This document shows positions 34,801 to 48,000 of a stretch of DNA of 64,000 nucleotides, piece by piece. The stretch's first letter is position 1, and every line of letters starts with the position of its first letter. Made by a program: the position numbers and the translations under genes. The notes below the pieces were generated by a model. The model worked only from the letters and a program-made list of their open reading frames with translations, had not been told where the DNA came from and ran no database searches. This DNA comes from Sipunculus nudus (lineage: Eukaryota; Annelida; Sipuncula; Golfingiida; Sipunculidae), in the NCBI GenBank assembly GCA_026874595.1, contig CM049309.1:9513076-9577075 (forward strand), written 5' to 3'.

Positions 34801-36725
34801 GAACTTTCAGCAAATTATGCATGCTTGAGGGGAGGCATAAACTTGGGCTCCAGGCAGCTTATTATATAATGGCCAGCCACAGTTGATCCAGGTGTCCAAC
34901 CCAACTCATCTAGTAGTTTTAACCAACAACATAACAATAAACAATAAATTAATAATTTTTTATTAGTTTTTAATAACAAATTAAAGAAAAATAGAAAAGG
35001 AATTTGTTAGTTTATAATAACAGGAAATTAACTTGCAGTTACTGATGATATAAGAATCTTGTATCGATGGACAGAATGTCATGTATTCCAAATAACACCA
35101 TGCAGTCACCTATGGTACTTTTCAGTTCAATTTTAATGATAAAAAAGTAAACCATATTATTTATTACTAATGATTGTGGATCATATGAAGGAAAGTAATG
35201 ATGGACAAAGATGCAGTTGATAATATTAATCTAGATTCCTACTGTGTCTAGTGTGTACATCGATGTGAAATTTGTCCAAAATGAATATATTACATTTATT
35301 TTTTTAAATATAAATAAAAGCCATAAAACCAGGTACTTATGATCATTATTTAAATGTGTTAATTTTGTATATTCTGGATACTCAACATCATTGTTCGGTG
35401 AAAACTGAATAAATACCCGACATGGTGCGAATAATTTGCAATTGTATTGTATTTAAATACGAATATGAATATGTACTCCATTATAAAATTTCTTGCATAC
35501 AGAACGGGAATTCAGGTAAAAATGAAACTATATGAATACCAGTGCAAATACTTTCCAAATGTATTCATGAATGCATTCATGAATATATTCTTTAATATTA
35601 TTTTAATAATCATTTCAGTTATATTACATTTTAAAAAATCATAAGGTTCTCTTATTATTTTTAATAAAAATTATATTTGGGACAATATTTGTAATTTTTT
35701 TAATTACTATTTAAACTCTTATATTATATGTTCTGCTTATAAGTTATATGGCCAAGTCAAAATCTGTGCGACAATAGTACTCCATTTGTTAATAAAATAA
35801 ATGAAATCAATCCTCTTCCCTGTCTCCAGAGATACTATCAAAATCATACATAAGCTAAACAACAACAACTCATAATACAGCTCATATTTATTACCACACA
35901 AAACCAGCACGTGAATCATATCTAAATCATATTTTTTTATCATATATAACAGCTGAGCGCCGTGACCCATAGGTCCCTTGTTTTTTTAACTGCATTTTCT
36001 TAGATTTTATAGGGGAAAAGCTAAAAAAGCTTTAAAAATCTTCTTGTCCAAACTGTCCATCCAAATTGTCCAATATTTCACAGAAATGATCCCTGGAGCA
36101 ATTGTACTCAAATTTGTTCGAATGGTTCAAGTTTGGAGATTTTTGGCCGAGTTACAGGAGGTTGAACTTAGTCATCTGACCAAAAGAGCATATTAAAATT
36201 AAAATCTCAGAATTGGCTAGAGCTATGATCACCAAATTTTATACCAATGTTTGTCCATATGTCATATCTGAAATTGAGATATTGGTGGTGCCACCTTCAT
36301 TGATATGTTGAAAATGTAATTTTCAACTCTTCTAGCTTATACACCGATTTATGATGAAACTGTTAAGCTGATTGGTTTAAACTTTACAAGAATTATTCTA
36401 TTGTAGGGTTCTGCCACTTTTATAAGAATAGATTGGGAAAATACAGCTTTTAAAAAAGCATTGTAGCCAATTGAAAAAGGCTTTCTGTGTTGGAAAACAG
36501 ATTTGACAACATGCTGAGTTTCAGCAGCCAAGTCAAGAGGTCACTCAGTACAAACAGGTGGGGTCCAGACACCACCATGGCAACTGACCTGGCTCTGGCG
36601 GGTGTCAAGACACAGCATCTAGACGTCTAGACACAATGTCTAGATGCAGAATTCCCAGATTAATGGAACTATATCTTTCAACTGTTTGAAAAAAACTTGG
36701 TTTGCCTTTTAAGTGAATCAGGTTT
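34801..36725. other. Gene-free stretch with decayed repeat ends
   Basis: A 24-bp perfect palindrome lies at 35562-35585. A repeat end CGTGACCCATAGGTCCCTTG sits near 35961. A fragment at 35995-36310 includes GGTGGTGCCACC, and an inverted repeat GCATCTAGAC/GTCTAGATGC is at 36615-36647. No genes. Confidence 0.45.
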
Positions 36726-38057
36726 ATCATCAGGTCACATGTGAACTGCTGCGCCCTCATTTTTGGTTGACCTCTGACCTATCCTTGCTGCCCAGCGTCC
36801 ATTTGTGCATCTTTTAAATAATAACCCACATATCTGGGGAACCGTTTGACCGATCAGGCTACAAAATTTGCACAAATGTACCCCTTTGATAGCTTTATAA
36901 CATACACTAAAAATGGTGGCGCCACCTGCAACCATTTTTGCACAGCGTCTATCTGTTCATCTGCCTTGGGATAAAATCACTCATATCCCAGCGGTGGTTT
37001 GACTTTTCCACCTGAAATTTTGCAGGTTTATACATCCTGGACAGCTTTCTTGATTTTATGACAGGTGGCGCCACCTACATTCACGTTTACTCTGCAGACA
37101 TCTAAGCTCATATCTCGGGAACCGTTTGACTGATTGGGCCAAAATTTTGCATGTGTATAGAACTCACATAGCTCTTCATCATGGGCATACTTGGTGGCGC
37201 CACCTGCAAACATTTATCCACAGGGTCCATCTGTTCATCTGCCTTGGGATAAAATCACTCATATCTCAGCAGTGGTTTGACTTATTCACCTGAAATTTTG
37301 CAGGTTTATACATCCTTGACAGCTTTCTTGATTTTTTTAACAGGTGGAGTTACCTACATTCACGTTTAAGCTGCAGACATTCAAGCTCATATCTCGAGTA
37401 AGGTTTGACTAGTTGGACCAAAATTTTGCATGTGTATAGATCTCACATAGCTCTTCATCATAGGCAAAACTGGTTGCGCCACCTGCAACCATTTATGCAC
37501 AATGTCCATCTGTTTATCTGCCTTGGGATAAAATCACTCATATCTCAGAAGAGGTTTGACTTATCCACCTAAAATTTTGCAGGTTTATACATCTTGGACA
37601 GCTTCCTCGATTTTATGACAGGTGGCACCACCTACATTCATGTTTACTTTGTAGACATTGAAGCTCATATCTTGGGAACCGTTTGACCGATTGGGCCAAA
37701 ATTTTGCTTGTGTATAGATCTCACATAGCCCTTCATCATAGGCAAAACTGGTGGCACCACCTGCAACCACTTATGCACAGCATCCATCTGTTCATCTGCC
37801 TTGGGATACAATCACTCATATCTCAGCAGTGGTTTGACTTATCCACCTGAAATTTTGCAGGTTTATACATCATGGACAATTTTCTCGATTTTATGACAGG
37901 TGGCACCACCTCCATTTATGTTTACGCTGCAGACATCCATGCTAATATGCAACACACCTCACTCTATTCCCCTTGCCACTTAATCCATGCCTCACTTCAC
38001 CCGTCCCACTCTGATTTCTGCTGATACACAGTCGCTTGTCGACTATCCATATTCTAG
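36726..38057 (+). mobile_element. Non-autonomous Helitron, family 1, copy B (5' truncated)
   Basis: Lacks the first roughly 130 bases of the family. It has about 3.5 internal units of 280 bp (CATATCTCAGC...GGTTTGAC at about 36980, 37262, 37540, 37818, alternating with CATATCT...GAACCGTTTGAC). It ends with hairpin AGTCG-CTTGT-CGACT (38030-38044), then ATCCATATT and CTAG before T. Confidence 0.82.
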
Positions 38058-38966
38058 TTTTAAAATGTCCTAGTCTGAAACTTGCAGGTCCGAAACGTCC
38101 ATTTTGCTGAAATCATAATGACTTAGGTAGATATGCAGGACTTAAGAGGATCAAAATTAAATTATAAAAATAAACCTCCATTCATACTCCCAAACTTTGC
38201 ACAGGTACGCATTAGGCCTGTAGGCCTTGTTATGTAGATATTATGAAGGACTGATTCCTGTGTTTTGGCTGCTGTACATATCCGACCTGTTATCTAACAA
38301 CATTTTGGTCAGATTATGAAGCAACTCATCAGACTTATGCTTGGCTATCGGAAAACTGATAGGTTAGATAAATCAAAGTAAATAAGCTTTAAAACATTTG
38401 TTTGTCACAAACTGGGGACTGATCTGCCAAATGCAGTGAATACATGTATTTGTTTTGATTCAAGCAGTGCTTGTTTTATCTTTGTTTTACTGCCTTGTTT
38501 CACAATGCAGGAATAATTAATGTAAGTATATGAGAGAAAGAGAGATATATGGATAATGAATACACAGATAAGTCAGTTAAATGCCAAGGGGAACTGACTT
38601 TTCTGTGTATACATGTTCCATTTCTCTATACAATGAACCAGCATGGCTGTTCATACATCTTTCTCTCTCTCTCTCTCCCTCTCTCTCATGCAGACATACA
38701 CACCACTGTACATATATTTATTTTATCCATGACCACATGAAAGGAATCTGGCCTGTCATGTACCGAATTTTAACCACATTAAGGAATTGTACCTTAGGAC
38801 ATATTCTCTTTAGTACAGGAAAAGGTGCTTGTTGTAATGTTGAATTACAAATATCTTGAATTTGAAACCACTTTGTATATTTAGCCGACCACAGTATGTG
38901 TAGTTCTTGCACAGTTAATTTGGAGGTTCCACCAGATATTTAAGATGTGTTTGTCTATGATTACAG
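38058..38966. other. Flank upstream of the MDC1-like start exon
   Basis: No recognised exon. A CT-rich microsatellite lies at about 38659-38692. The sequence ends in the acceptor GATTACAG at 38959-38966. Confidence 0.45.
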
Positions 38967-38995
38967 GTTGACATCTCTTATTTAAACCAGCAACT

Positions 38996-39055
38996 ATGGA
39001 TTTTGACGAGACACAGGTGATGCCACAGAGTGATGAGGAAGATGAAAATGAACCG
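38996..39055 (+). CDS. MDC1: MDC1-like exon with start codon
   Basis: ATG at 38996 in an exon that begins in the 5' UTR at 38967. Encodes MDFDETQVMPQSDEEDENEP: an N-terminal TQ site in acidic context. Donor GTAAGC. Confidence 0.82.
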
Positions 39056-42000
39056 GTAAGCAACCAGTTGCACATTTGAACCTCTGCGGGACAGCTTAGT
39101 GCATCATCAGCAGAGGTTGAAATCACCTGTACTTGTAATTTTAATCATTGTGCACTCACAGAGTGTATGAAACCAGTTGTAAATCGGATAGATTTCACAT
39201 GTATTGTTTTACTAAGCAGGTTTGTACTTTGTACCCTTTTCTGCAAAACCTGTGAAATTTAAGTGAAAACAATAAATATGAAAATACTTTCATCTACCTT
39301 AGATTTGTTTGAAGCCAAATTAAATTTTAACTTATAAAACATTCTATCTTTAGAAAAATGAACCCTATTGTTTCCATGCTAATTTATCATTATCACACAT
39401 CTCATAAAGGTGAGTAACATTTTACTGTTATTGAATTCAGATCTCAGTAGCAAATTTAATTGTTCTGTAGCTTTTTGTCTGATTGTTTGATAGTGTATTG
39501 TTTGAAAAACTGTATTCAGTGGAATGTATGATATCCTGTCAGCATGTTGTAGGAACGTGTTTATTAGCTGTACTTCCGGTAGTCCATGATAATGCAGAAA
39601 TAACTTCTGACACAACAATATAATAATACTAGAAAATGGAACCTGTCTGAAAGACTACCTTTCTATTAAGACCACCCTTGGGTGAACTGACAGCGTTCAC
39701 ATTGGTTATAACTGACCTGTCTAATAAGAGCACTTGCAAATTTGGTCTCATAACGTATTCTTGTTAAATATTGAGTAAGTTTGTAAAGTGAATCATGCTA
39801 TATTGACAGGTTGCCCATCTGAAGGTACTTGCTCCTGCTAAGCTTGCTGGCACCACTTATCCTGTATATGAAGGTATGTAAATAGTTCATCTTTTACTTC
39901 TGTTCTTTATTTTATTACTCTTTGTGTAAGTAAATAGGGGCCTGGTTTCTATCCAGTTTGTGTTTTATGTGTGTCTATAAGATATACAATAATAGAATTT
40001 TAATTGAGCATAAACCTATATATGCTGATGTATGAATATATTGAACTTAATAAATTCTTAAATTGATCCATGCAATAATATCTGGGGTTCTTAATTTATA
40101 TTAATCGGCCTAAAGGCCCTATAAATTTGAAGTTGTGGGCCTTTCCCACTTTGAGTGGGTTCCAATTGATACTCTTTAAAAAAGCCAAACCAAATAAAGA
40201 CACAATATTAACAACTGATTTCGTCAGCAGCCTGTTGAAATAAACACTGTTATTAAATCAAATTTATAAATTAATGTAACATATTTCAATACCTATGAAC
40301 TTTTCAGAGCTTCAAAATGGCAACCATAAGAATACAGCTGAAAACCTTCATAAGTTATAAAAGTAATTTGCAGATTATCTTGGGTAGGACAGGAATTTCA
40401 TGTCTGTATCAGGACCAGTTCATGGGGCCCTTCAGTTAAAATTCGCACCAAAGCCCAAGGGCCAACCCATTAATGGAACCCTAATTCATTATTAACCACT
40501 TGTTATTTTTAATTGAAATTATTATTGATTTATTGCTTCATCAGTGTATATATATTCCTATTACAACAAAATGATGTTTATGAGTAATTATATCCACCAA
40601 AACAAAGTTTTATGGATTCTATGTTATTGACCGGGTTCCGTCGCCACTGCGTGTTCGTTTCTGGAATAGAACTCTGAGACCACTTGACAGATTTTTTCAA
40701 AACTTTACACGATTATCAGGTCACATGTGAACTGGTGCCAAAATTTTTTTGTGTTGACCTCTGACCTTTCCTCTCTCCAGTGCGTCCACCTGTTCGTCTG
40801 TTTTAAAACATTAACCCTCATATCTTCAGACTTTTTTGACCAATCAGGAAAAAAATTTCGCAAAAATGTAGCCCTTGGATAGCTTTATAACATACATAAA
40901 AAATGGTGGCCCCACCATTTTTGCACAGTGTCCATCTGTTCATCTGCCTTTGGATAAAATCACTTATATCTCAGCAGTGGTTTGACTTATCTGTCAAAAA
41001 TTTTGCATGTATATACATCTTGGATAGCTTTCGAGATTTTGTGGCAGATGGGGCAACCTACTTTGCCGTTCAGGCAGCAGTCATCCAAGCTTCTATCTCA
41101 GGACTGGTTTGACATGTCCTCCTGAAATTTTGCACGTATTTAGATCTCACATAGCTCTTTATCATACGCAAAACTGGTGGCGCCACCTGCAACCATTTCT
41201 GCACAGCGTCCATCTGTTTGTCTGCTGTGGAATAAAAAATCACTCATATCTTGGCAGTGGTTTTGACTTCTATGTCTAAAATTTTGCATGTATATACATC
41301 TTGGATAGCTTTCTTGATTTTGTGGTTGGTGGCGCCACCTTCTTTCACATTCAGTCTGCAGACATCCAGGCTTATATCTCAGGACTGGTTTGACTTATAC
41401 TCCTAAAATTTTGCATGTGTATAGATCTTACATAGCTCTTTATCATACGCAAAACTGGAGGCGCCACCTGCTACCATTTTTGCACAGTGTCCGTCTGTTT
41501 GTCTGCCGGGGGATAAAATCACTCATATCTCGGCAATGGTTTGACTTATCCGCCTAAAATTTTGCATGTATATACATCTTGGATAGCTTTTTTGATTTTG
41601 TGGTTGGTGGCGCCACCTTCTTTCACATTCAGTCTGCAGACATCCAGGCTTATATCTCAGGACTGGTTTGACTTATACTCCTAAAATTTTGCATGTGTAT
41701 AGATCTTACATAGCTCTTTATCATACGCAAAACTGGAGGTGCCACCTGCTACCATTTTTGCACAGTGTCCGTCTGTTTGTGTGCTGGGGGATAAAATCAC
41801 TCATATCTCGGCAATGGTTTGACTTATCTGCCTAAAATCTTGCAAATGTATACAACTTGAATAACTTTCTGATTTTGTGGCGCCACCTACATACATATCT
41901 CAGCTGTAGACATCCATGCTTATATGCAACACACATCTCACTATTTCCCCTTGCCACTCAATCCATGCCTCACTTCACCCGTCCCATTCTGATTTCGGCG

Positions 42001-45000
42001 GATACATGTAGTCACTTGTTGACTACCAGTATTCTAGTTTAATATTTGTTTATATTTATATTTTTTTTGTTAAAGGGAATAATGTTATTGGGAGACAAGC
42101 AGGGAAAGGTGGCATTGGAATTCCACAGAAGGTAAACTCATAATTAAAGTGTTTCTCACCTATCACTCATATGTATGTATGACCTGTCACATTAAATTGT
42201 CAGCATGTTTTACCCCTCATGCTCAAGTTTTCACTCACTGTAATTAGTATATATGTATTTGAGCTTGAAAATTCCAGTTTTCTCACATCCTTACTATGTA
42301 AAAAATATGAGAACATCAGAGTTTCAGTATAAATGTGTCCTCCCAGATGATTTATATTCACCAACCATCTGTGGTGTTAATAAGTAGAAACTCTGCCGCC
42401 TATCAATCTTAATTGAAATTAATTGAAAGTGAAATTGAATTCTGCAGATGTTTATACTCGATTTAAGAAAGCCATTAAAATCAAAATGCAGACAGTTACC
42501 GCCGCAAAAAAAATATATTTTTCTTAATTTAAATTGAGACTTGTGGCACATTTGTTCTTCTTATCCATCAGACTTTGTCGAAGCAGCACGCAGTGATTGA
42601 TGTCAAAGCTGGTCAGCATAAAATCTTTGATCTGGACAGCAGAAACAAGACAAAGATTGGCAGGGTAAGCTGGCAGGAACTAGCTATTTGGCCAGTGAAG
42701 GCCCTTAGAATCAATTCAAGTATTAATTCCCTAACTTCAATTCAGTTCTTAATTCAATTCTTACTTAAGTAGTAAATTTTAGAATTAAAAAAAAAATGAA
42801 ATCAATTGTAGTGGATGTTTAATTGCGATGTTAGTAAATTTCAGTATATTAAAGAAAAAGTGTAGCTCTCACTCTGATTGTCGCCATAATATATGTTTCT
42901 ATGCATGTAGTGAGGTCCACCAGCAAATGATTAAATAGATTTAAGTCACATACACAGTAAAGAACTTAATCACCCTGAACTGCTCTGTCAGATTTGAGAG
43001 CTCATTGAGGACTTCAGGATGGTACATGCAAATATATACTTATGGAAATGAATTGATTCAGAGGTTTAAAATAATTTACTCAAGGGCTTAAACATTAACA
43101 TTTGGAGTTGAGGTTGTATGTGGTATGATATTGTCACTTTACCTTCACACATCGCCTTCTGTGGCTCAGGGATAGAGCACAGGACCCAAAGCTGGGAGAT
43201 CATGAGCTTGAGTCTGAGCTGTGGCTTTTCCAGTTGGTCCCCACCCTGGGTGAGCCGTATGCAGGCTGAATGGGAAGGCTGTCCCCAAGGCCTTGTTTTA
43301 CTCACAAATGAGACAGGGTTCACTGGTTTTACCCACGACCTGAGTAAAACGCCCAGGTTTAGTCAAATAAATATAACCCAGGTATTATGGGGTTTACCTC
43401 AAGGAATATATAACCAAGCAATGGGGACAATTACACATCTAGGGCCTCCAGCCTGCAGGTACAGTAGTCACTGGGCTTTGTAGACACTAGGATATAAAAA
43501 GGAAGGTGGTACTGCCCTGTCATGTTGTCTGAAAACAGAATGGAATTCTGCATATGAACATACTGAGTTGAGATAGCATTAAAAATTGGAGGGGAATACC
43601 TCCAGCTTTATTTTAACTTAACTGTCATCCTTGGTCAGAATAAAGTAACAACTACATCTGTATTTTAATATCTAAATAAAAAAGTAAAGATCAGTGAATA
43701 AAGCACAGTGTATAGATCAACGTCTCATACAGTGAACATGGACACAGCAAACATTGCAGCAACAGCAGTAAATATGTTTCTGGTTGAATTGATCTAGCAG
43801 ATTATTTTGGATCAGGATATGACGTAATTCTTGTCCAGAATTCATGATTGTGCTACAGCCATTCAGTTTAAAGGTACATCCATGCAGCTACATGCAGGGA
43901 TAAATTGCCAGTGGTACAGAGTACAATGAGAATTATTAAACCTATGAATAAAAAAAAATTGGCCTCAAACAGAAGAAGATCTGAGGACCATTTAACTAAT
44001 GGGTTGTGTCTCCAGATAATTTGCATAAAAGGTTTGCTTGAATTTAGAATTAAGCCATTTTATCTTGTATAATCAGATACTCAGATGAATTTAGTTTAGA
44101 ATTAAGGATCGATGATTGGAGATTCTTTAAAATGGAGCTTGGGCAAATTTGAAAATGTGTAATCCTTGTTTTATGTTGGTGTGTTGATTCTAGATTATTT
44201 CAAGTCTTTTAATATCACAGACATCAGATATGCAGAATCTGATATAAAATTATGAAATGATTACTTTGATTCACCTATGCATAGGATTTATTAAAAATGA
44301 AACAACTTTCATAGATGTTTATATATTTCATATTTTGCAAGGTATTATTCAGTGATAATTTGAATAAAATACCAGAATCTGGTTTGGTACCAAAATACTT
44401 GTTAATGGGTAATTATAATAATTATTTGTTAATTAGTATTTGTTAAAGAGTTTTGTTAACGAGTAATTGCACCATGTGTCATCCACTGATTTGTCTTGAT
44501 GGTTTGTTTCTTTCTATTTATCAGATGATGCTGCCACCCAACAAGGAACACAACTTAGAACACAATGCCCACGTGACCTTCGCTGATGTCAAGTGTATTT
44601 ATGTCATGACAAAAGTGCCATGTCAGGTATGATTGACATGTGTATAAATTATTGAATATTGCAAAATTCTTTTGTTAGTAGAGTGCTCGTCATCTGAAAA
44701 ATGTCATTGATGTTCCTAAAAAAAATTGTAATTTGTCACAAATTTGACTATTATATTACCCTTGGTGTTAGCCTTTTTCAGTCTAGTGTATTGCAAGTCG
44801 GGCATATGGTCCCTTATTATTTAATTAATATATAAGTAAAAATAGTTTTGTAGATATCACACTCTGACTATCTAATTATTCCTATCAACAGAAGTAAAGT
44901 GTACTGTTTTCCGTGAAATGTCAAATGTATGCTATTTTTTCATGTGATCCTTGTTACATTTTAAGTCTTTGATGATTGTTTTCAAGAGGATTTTATTTGT

Positions 45001-48000
45001 TTACAGGAGACACCAGAGAAGAAGAAGACATCAGAAGGTTATATATACGAGGAGGATAAGAGTGATCCAAGCAGTGACATTTTGCAGCCCACACAGGTCA
45101 GAAGATGTTATCAGACCAGTTAAAATCTGACGGGATGATAAGCTGTGTTTCAATGTGCACATATTTATGTATATGCATGTGTAAATGAAAAAAAATAACT
45201 GTTTCCATGTGTACATACATGCGTAAACTTACATTGTGGTACAGTAGATCTAGCAGGTCTTCCCTTAGAAAGATGGTGGAGTGATGTCATTTCACCTCCA
45301 ATCCTTGAATCTACACAGGGAAAATTATGATAATTGCTAATGTTGCAATTTTCATGCATATACACACCGATGCATGTACTAGGGAACAACCTCAGTTGCA
45401 TAGTCATATGAATGATTTTTCATGCATAAAAGCATATACACTCACATGGATACATAGCTTAATGGTACATCATATCAGGATACAATACATATCACAGTTC
45501 TTTGATCATGACATGATACCAGATACCATACATGTAAGGTATATTTAGTTCAAAATTCCAAGCCTGTGTTTTACCTTGTGTATAGGGAGATAAACAAACT
45601 TCATTTTATAAAATTTATTTCTAAACTATCAACTAAATTCTGTGTTCACCACATAGTCCACACAGGAAAATTTGATTGATGCATTTGAAATTTGCAGTTT
45701 TATTGATTAAATTGTGCACCATTAACCAATCAGATATTTTTTACACAGTTTCTGAGCATTGAAGTTTCATCTTAAATCCCATATTTGGCACCATGAACTT
45801 GTGATTGAATGTCAGATATTTCCATCTTTTGTTTTTATTAACACAATTATTATGAGAAACTACCCCTTATATCTTTCATACTTAAAATTTTATTTACGTT
45901 TCTGTGTCACTTTAATAGGCCATTAGTAACTGGTCATTTATGGTATGGGCAGGTTCTAACCATGACAACCTGATTCAATAGGCACTTATAATTGGGCTGA
46001 TAAGCCTACTTGAGTCATGATACAAGCAATATAGTGAAAAGCACTGCAGTGGTCTTCCATCATGTTCCATTCATATTGTGTTAAACAACCCATAATCTTG
46101 ACATTAGGCTTCGAATGATGTATTGACACAAGAGAATACATGTGAACTCACAACCTAAACTTAAATCCCGTCTCTGTGGTAATGAGTTATTTTCTGTATC
46201 ATGTACAAGTTGGCCGCGTCTAGTAACTCGTGCGAGCCATGATTGTATTCATGCGGTCATAAATTCTACAAACATGAAGAGGGGTTAACCAATATGCTGA
46301 GTTAAAATGGAACTTTCCTCACTCATCTTTGGTGTTGTTAGAAAGTATACTAAACAAGCTAAAGATTAGTCTGGTTTATATAAATTGACACTGTACCTGT
46401 AGGCCATGAGGCATTTTCAGAAATAATGAAAATATTTGTATCCTCATAGAGCTTTTAAGTGCTTTCCTCACTGAAGGATGTGACGGTGCTCTGACAGCAG
46501 GTACACTCATTGTAGAATCTCTAATGTCAGAGGGCCGAAATGGCACTAGGCAGGGTCTGTCTGTTTACCTTTAGTGTCATGTACAGAAAGCATGGAAAGA
46601 CTGGGTATATTTTATTATAATCAATCAGCTCAACATTGTATTAGATTTGATGATTTTGTAAGTTAGCTGACTGCAGTTTGTTATGTGGAATGCATTGTTG
46701 TTTTTCAGGCTTACACAGCCACTGGCAGCCGTGTGTGCAGCAGCCGTGCTACAGCAGAGGAGCCCACACAGCTGTTTGAAACTCCATCCCCCGTCTTTTC
46801 CAGAAAAACAGGTAAGTTATCATCATATAGTTTGTGTGAGACAATTCTGTGGATGAATCAACAAATATATTCTTCTTAGAAAATCAAAAGAAACTCGAGC
46901 TGTGAATACACAACTCAGTAGGCATTTATACTGGACTGGTAGGCCAACTTGAGTTGTGACAAGTCATATGGAGGAAATGCATGGCAACTGTCATCCATCC
47001 CTTTGCATTGATATTATGGTAAACAGCTGATAATCTTAACATTACGCAAAGAGTGATGAATTAACACAAGAGAATACATGTGAATTGAAAAACCAATGTC
47101 AAAATCATTCTCTGTTTTAATTAGTCATTGTCTGTATCATGTTCAAGTTGGCAATCGTCCAGTAACCTGTGTAAGCCATGCTTTTATTCATGCGGTTAGA
47201 AATTTAGCAAACATACAAGGGAATTTACTAGTGTGATGATTTCAAAAAAATTTCTTGTACGTCTTAGGTTTTGTTAAAAAGTATACTGAAAAAGCTAATG
47301 ATTGGTCTGCTTTATGTATAAGGACAGCATAGTTGTAGGCCATGAGGCTTTGTAAAAAATGACAAAAACATTTGCACCCTCAGCTTTACAGTGCAGTTCT
47401 GGACACTAGATGTAATGGCACTCTGATGCTGGTTGTAGCCTCTCAGGTCAGCAGGCTGAAAGGCACATAGGGAATAGGAGCATGTCAGAGCACCCTTGAC
47501 AGCAAATCATAAATTGTTGCCCGGTGTATCACAGGGAATTGTGTGTGTCCTGGCATATTATAGTAAATTGTAGACACTAGTATCAAATCATAGGGTGTGT
47601 GGAGCAAATTGTAGACAATCACAGAGTCATTACTGTTTTAATAAAATAGGTGGCATATGGTAAGAGAAGAAAATCATATATAAAGATAGTACCATGTGAG
47701 GTCTGCTTAGTGTTTAATTTGTATTTTCAGTACCTGACAGCCCAGCGACATCACCTGGTCCCCCACAGAAAGGTAAATTGTTTATGCTAGTGGTATACAC
47801 ATAACTACAACATGTGACCTGTGACATCCAGGTTTTAGCGTATATGCAAAATAACAACTCCATGATCAAGAAACTGGGAGAAAAAAAGGTTGGTGGTTGA
47901 GAACAAGGGGGGGGGGGGTCTCTAACTAAATTCATGCAAGGAGTTTGTATTAAACATACAAACTGTGGCATAAAGGGTGGCATGCTCTAGTACTGTGTTA

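Noticed and set aside
43118-43483. 121-codon plus-strand frame
   Set aside because: Lies entirely within a tRNA-derived SINE. The same applies to the minus-strand frame at 59804-60265 over the second copy.
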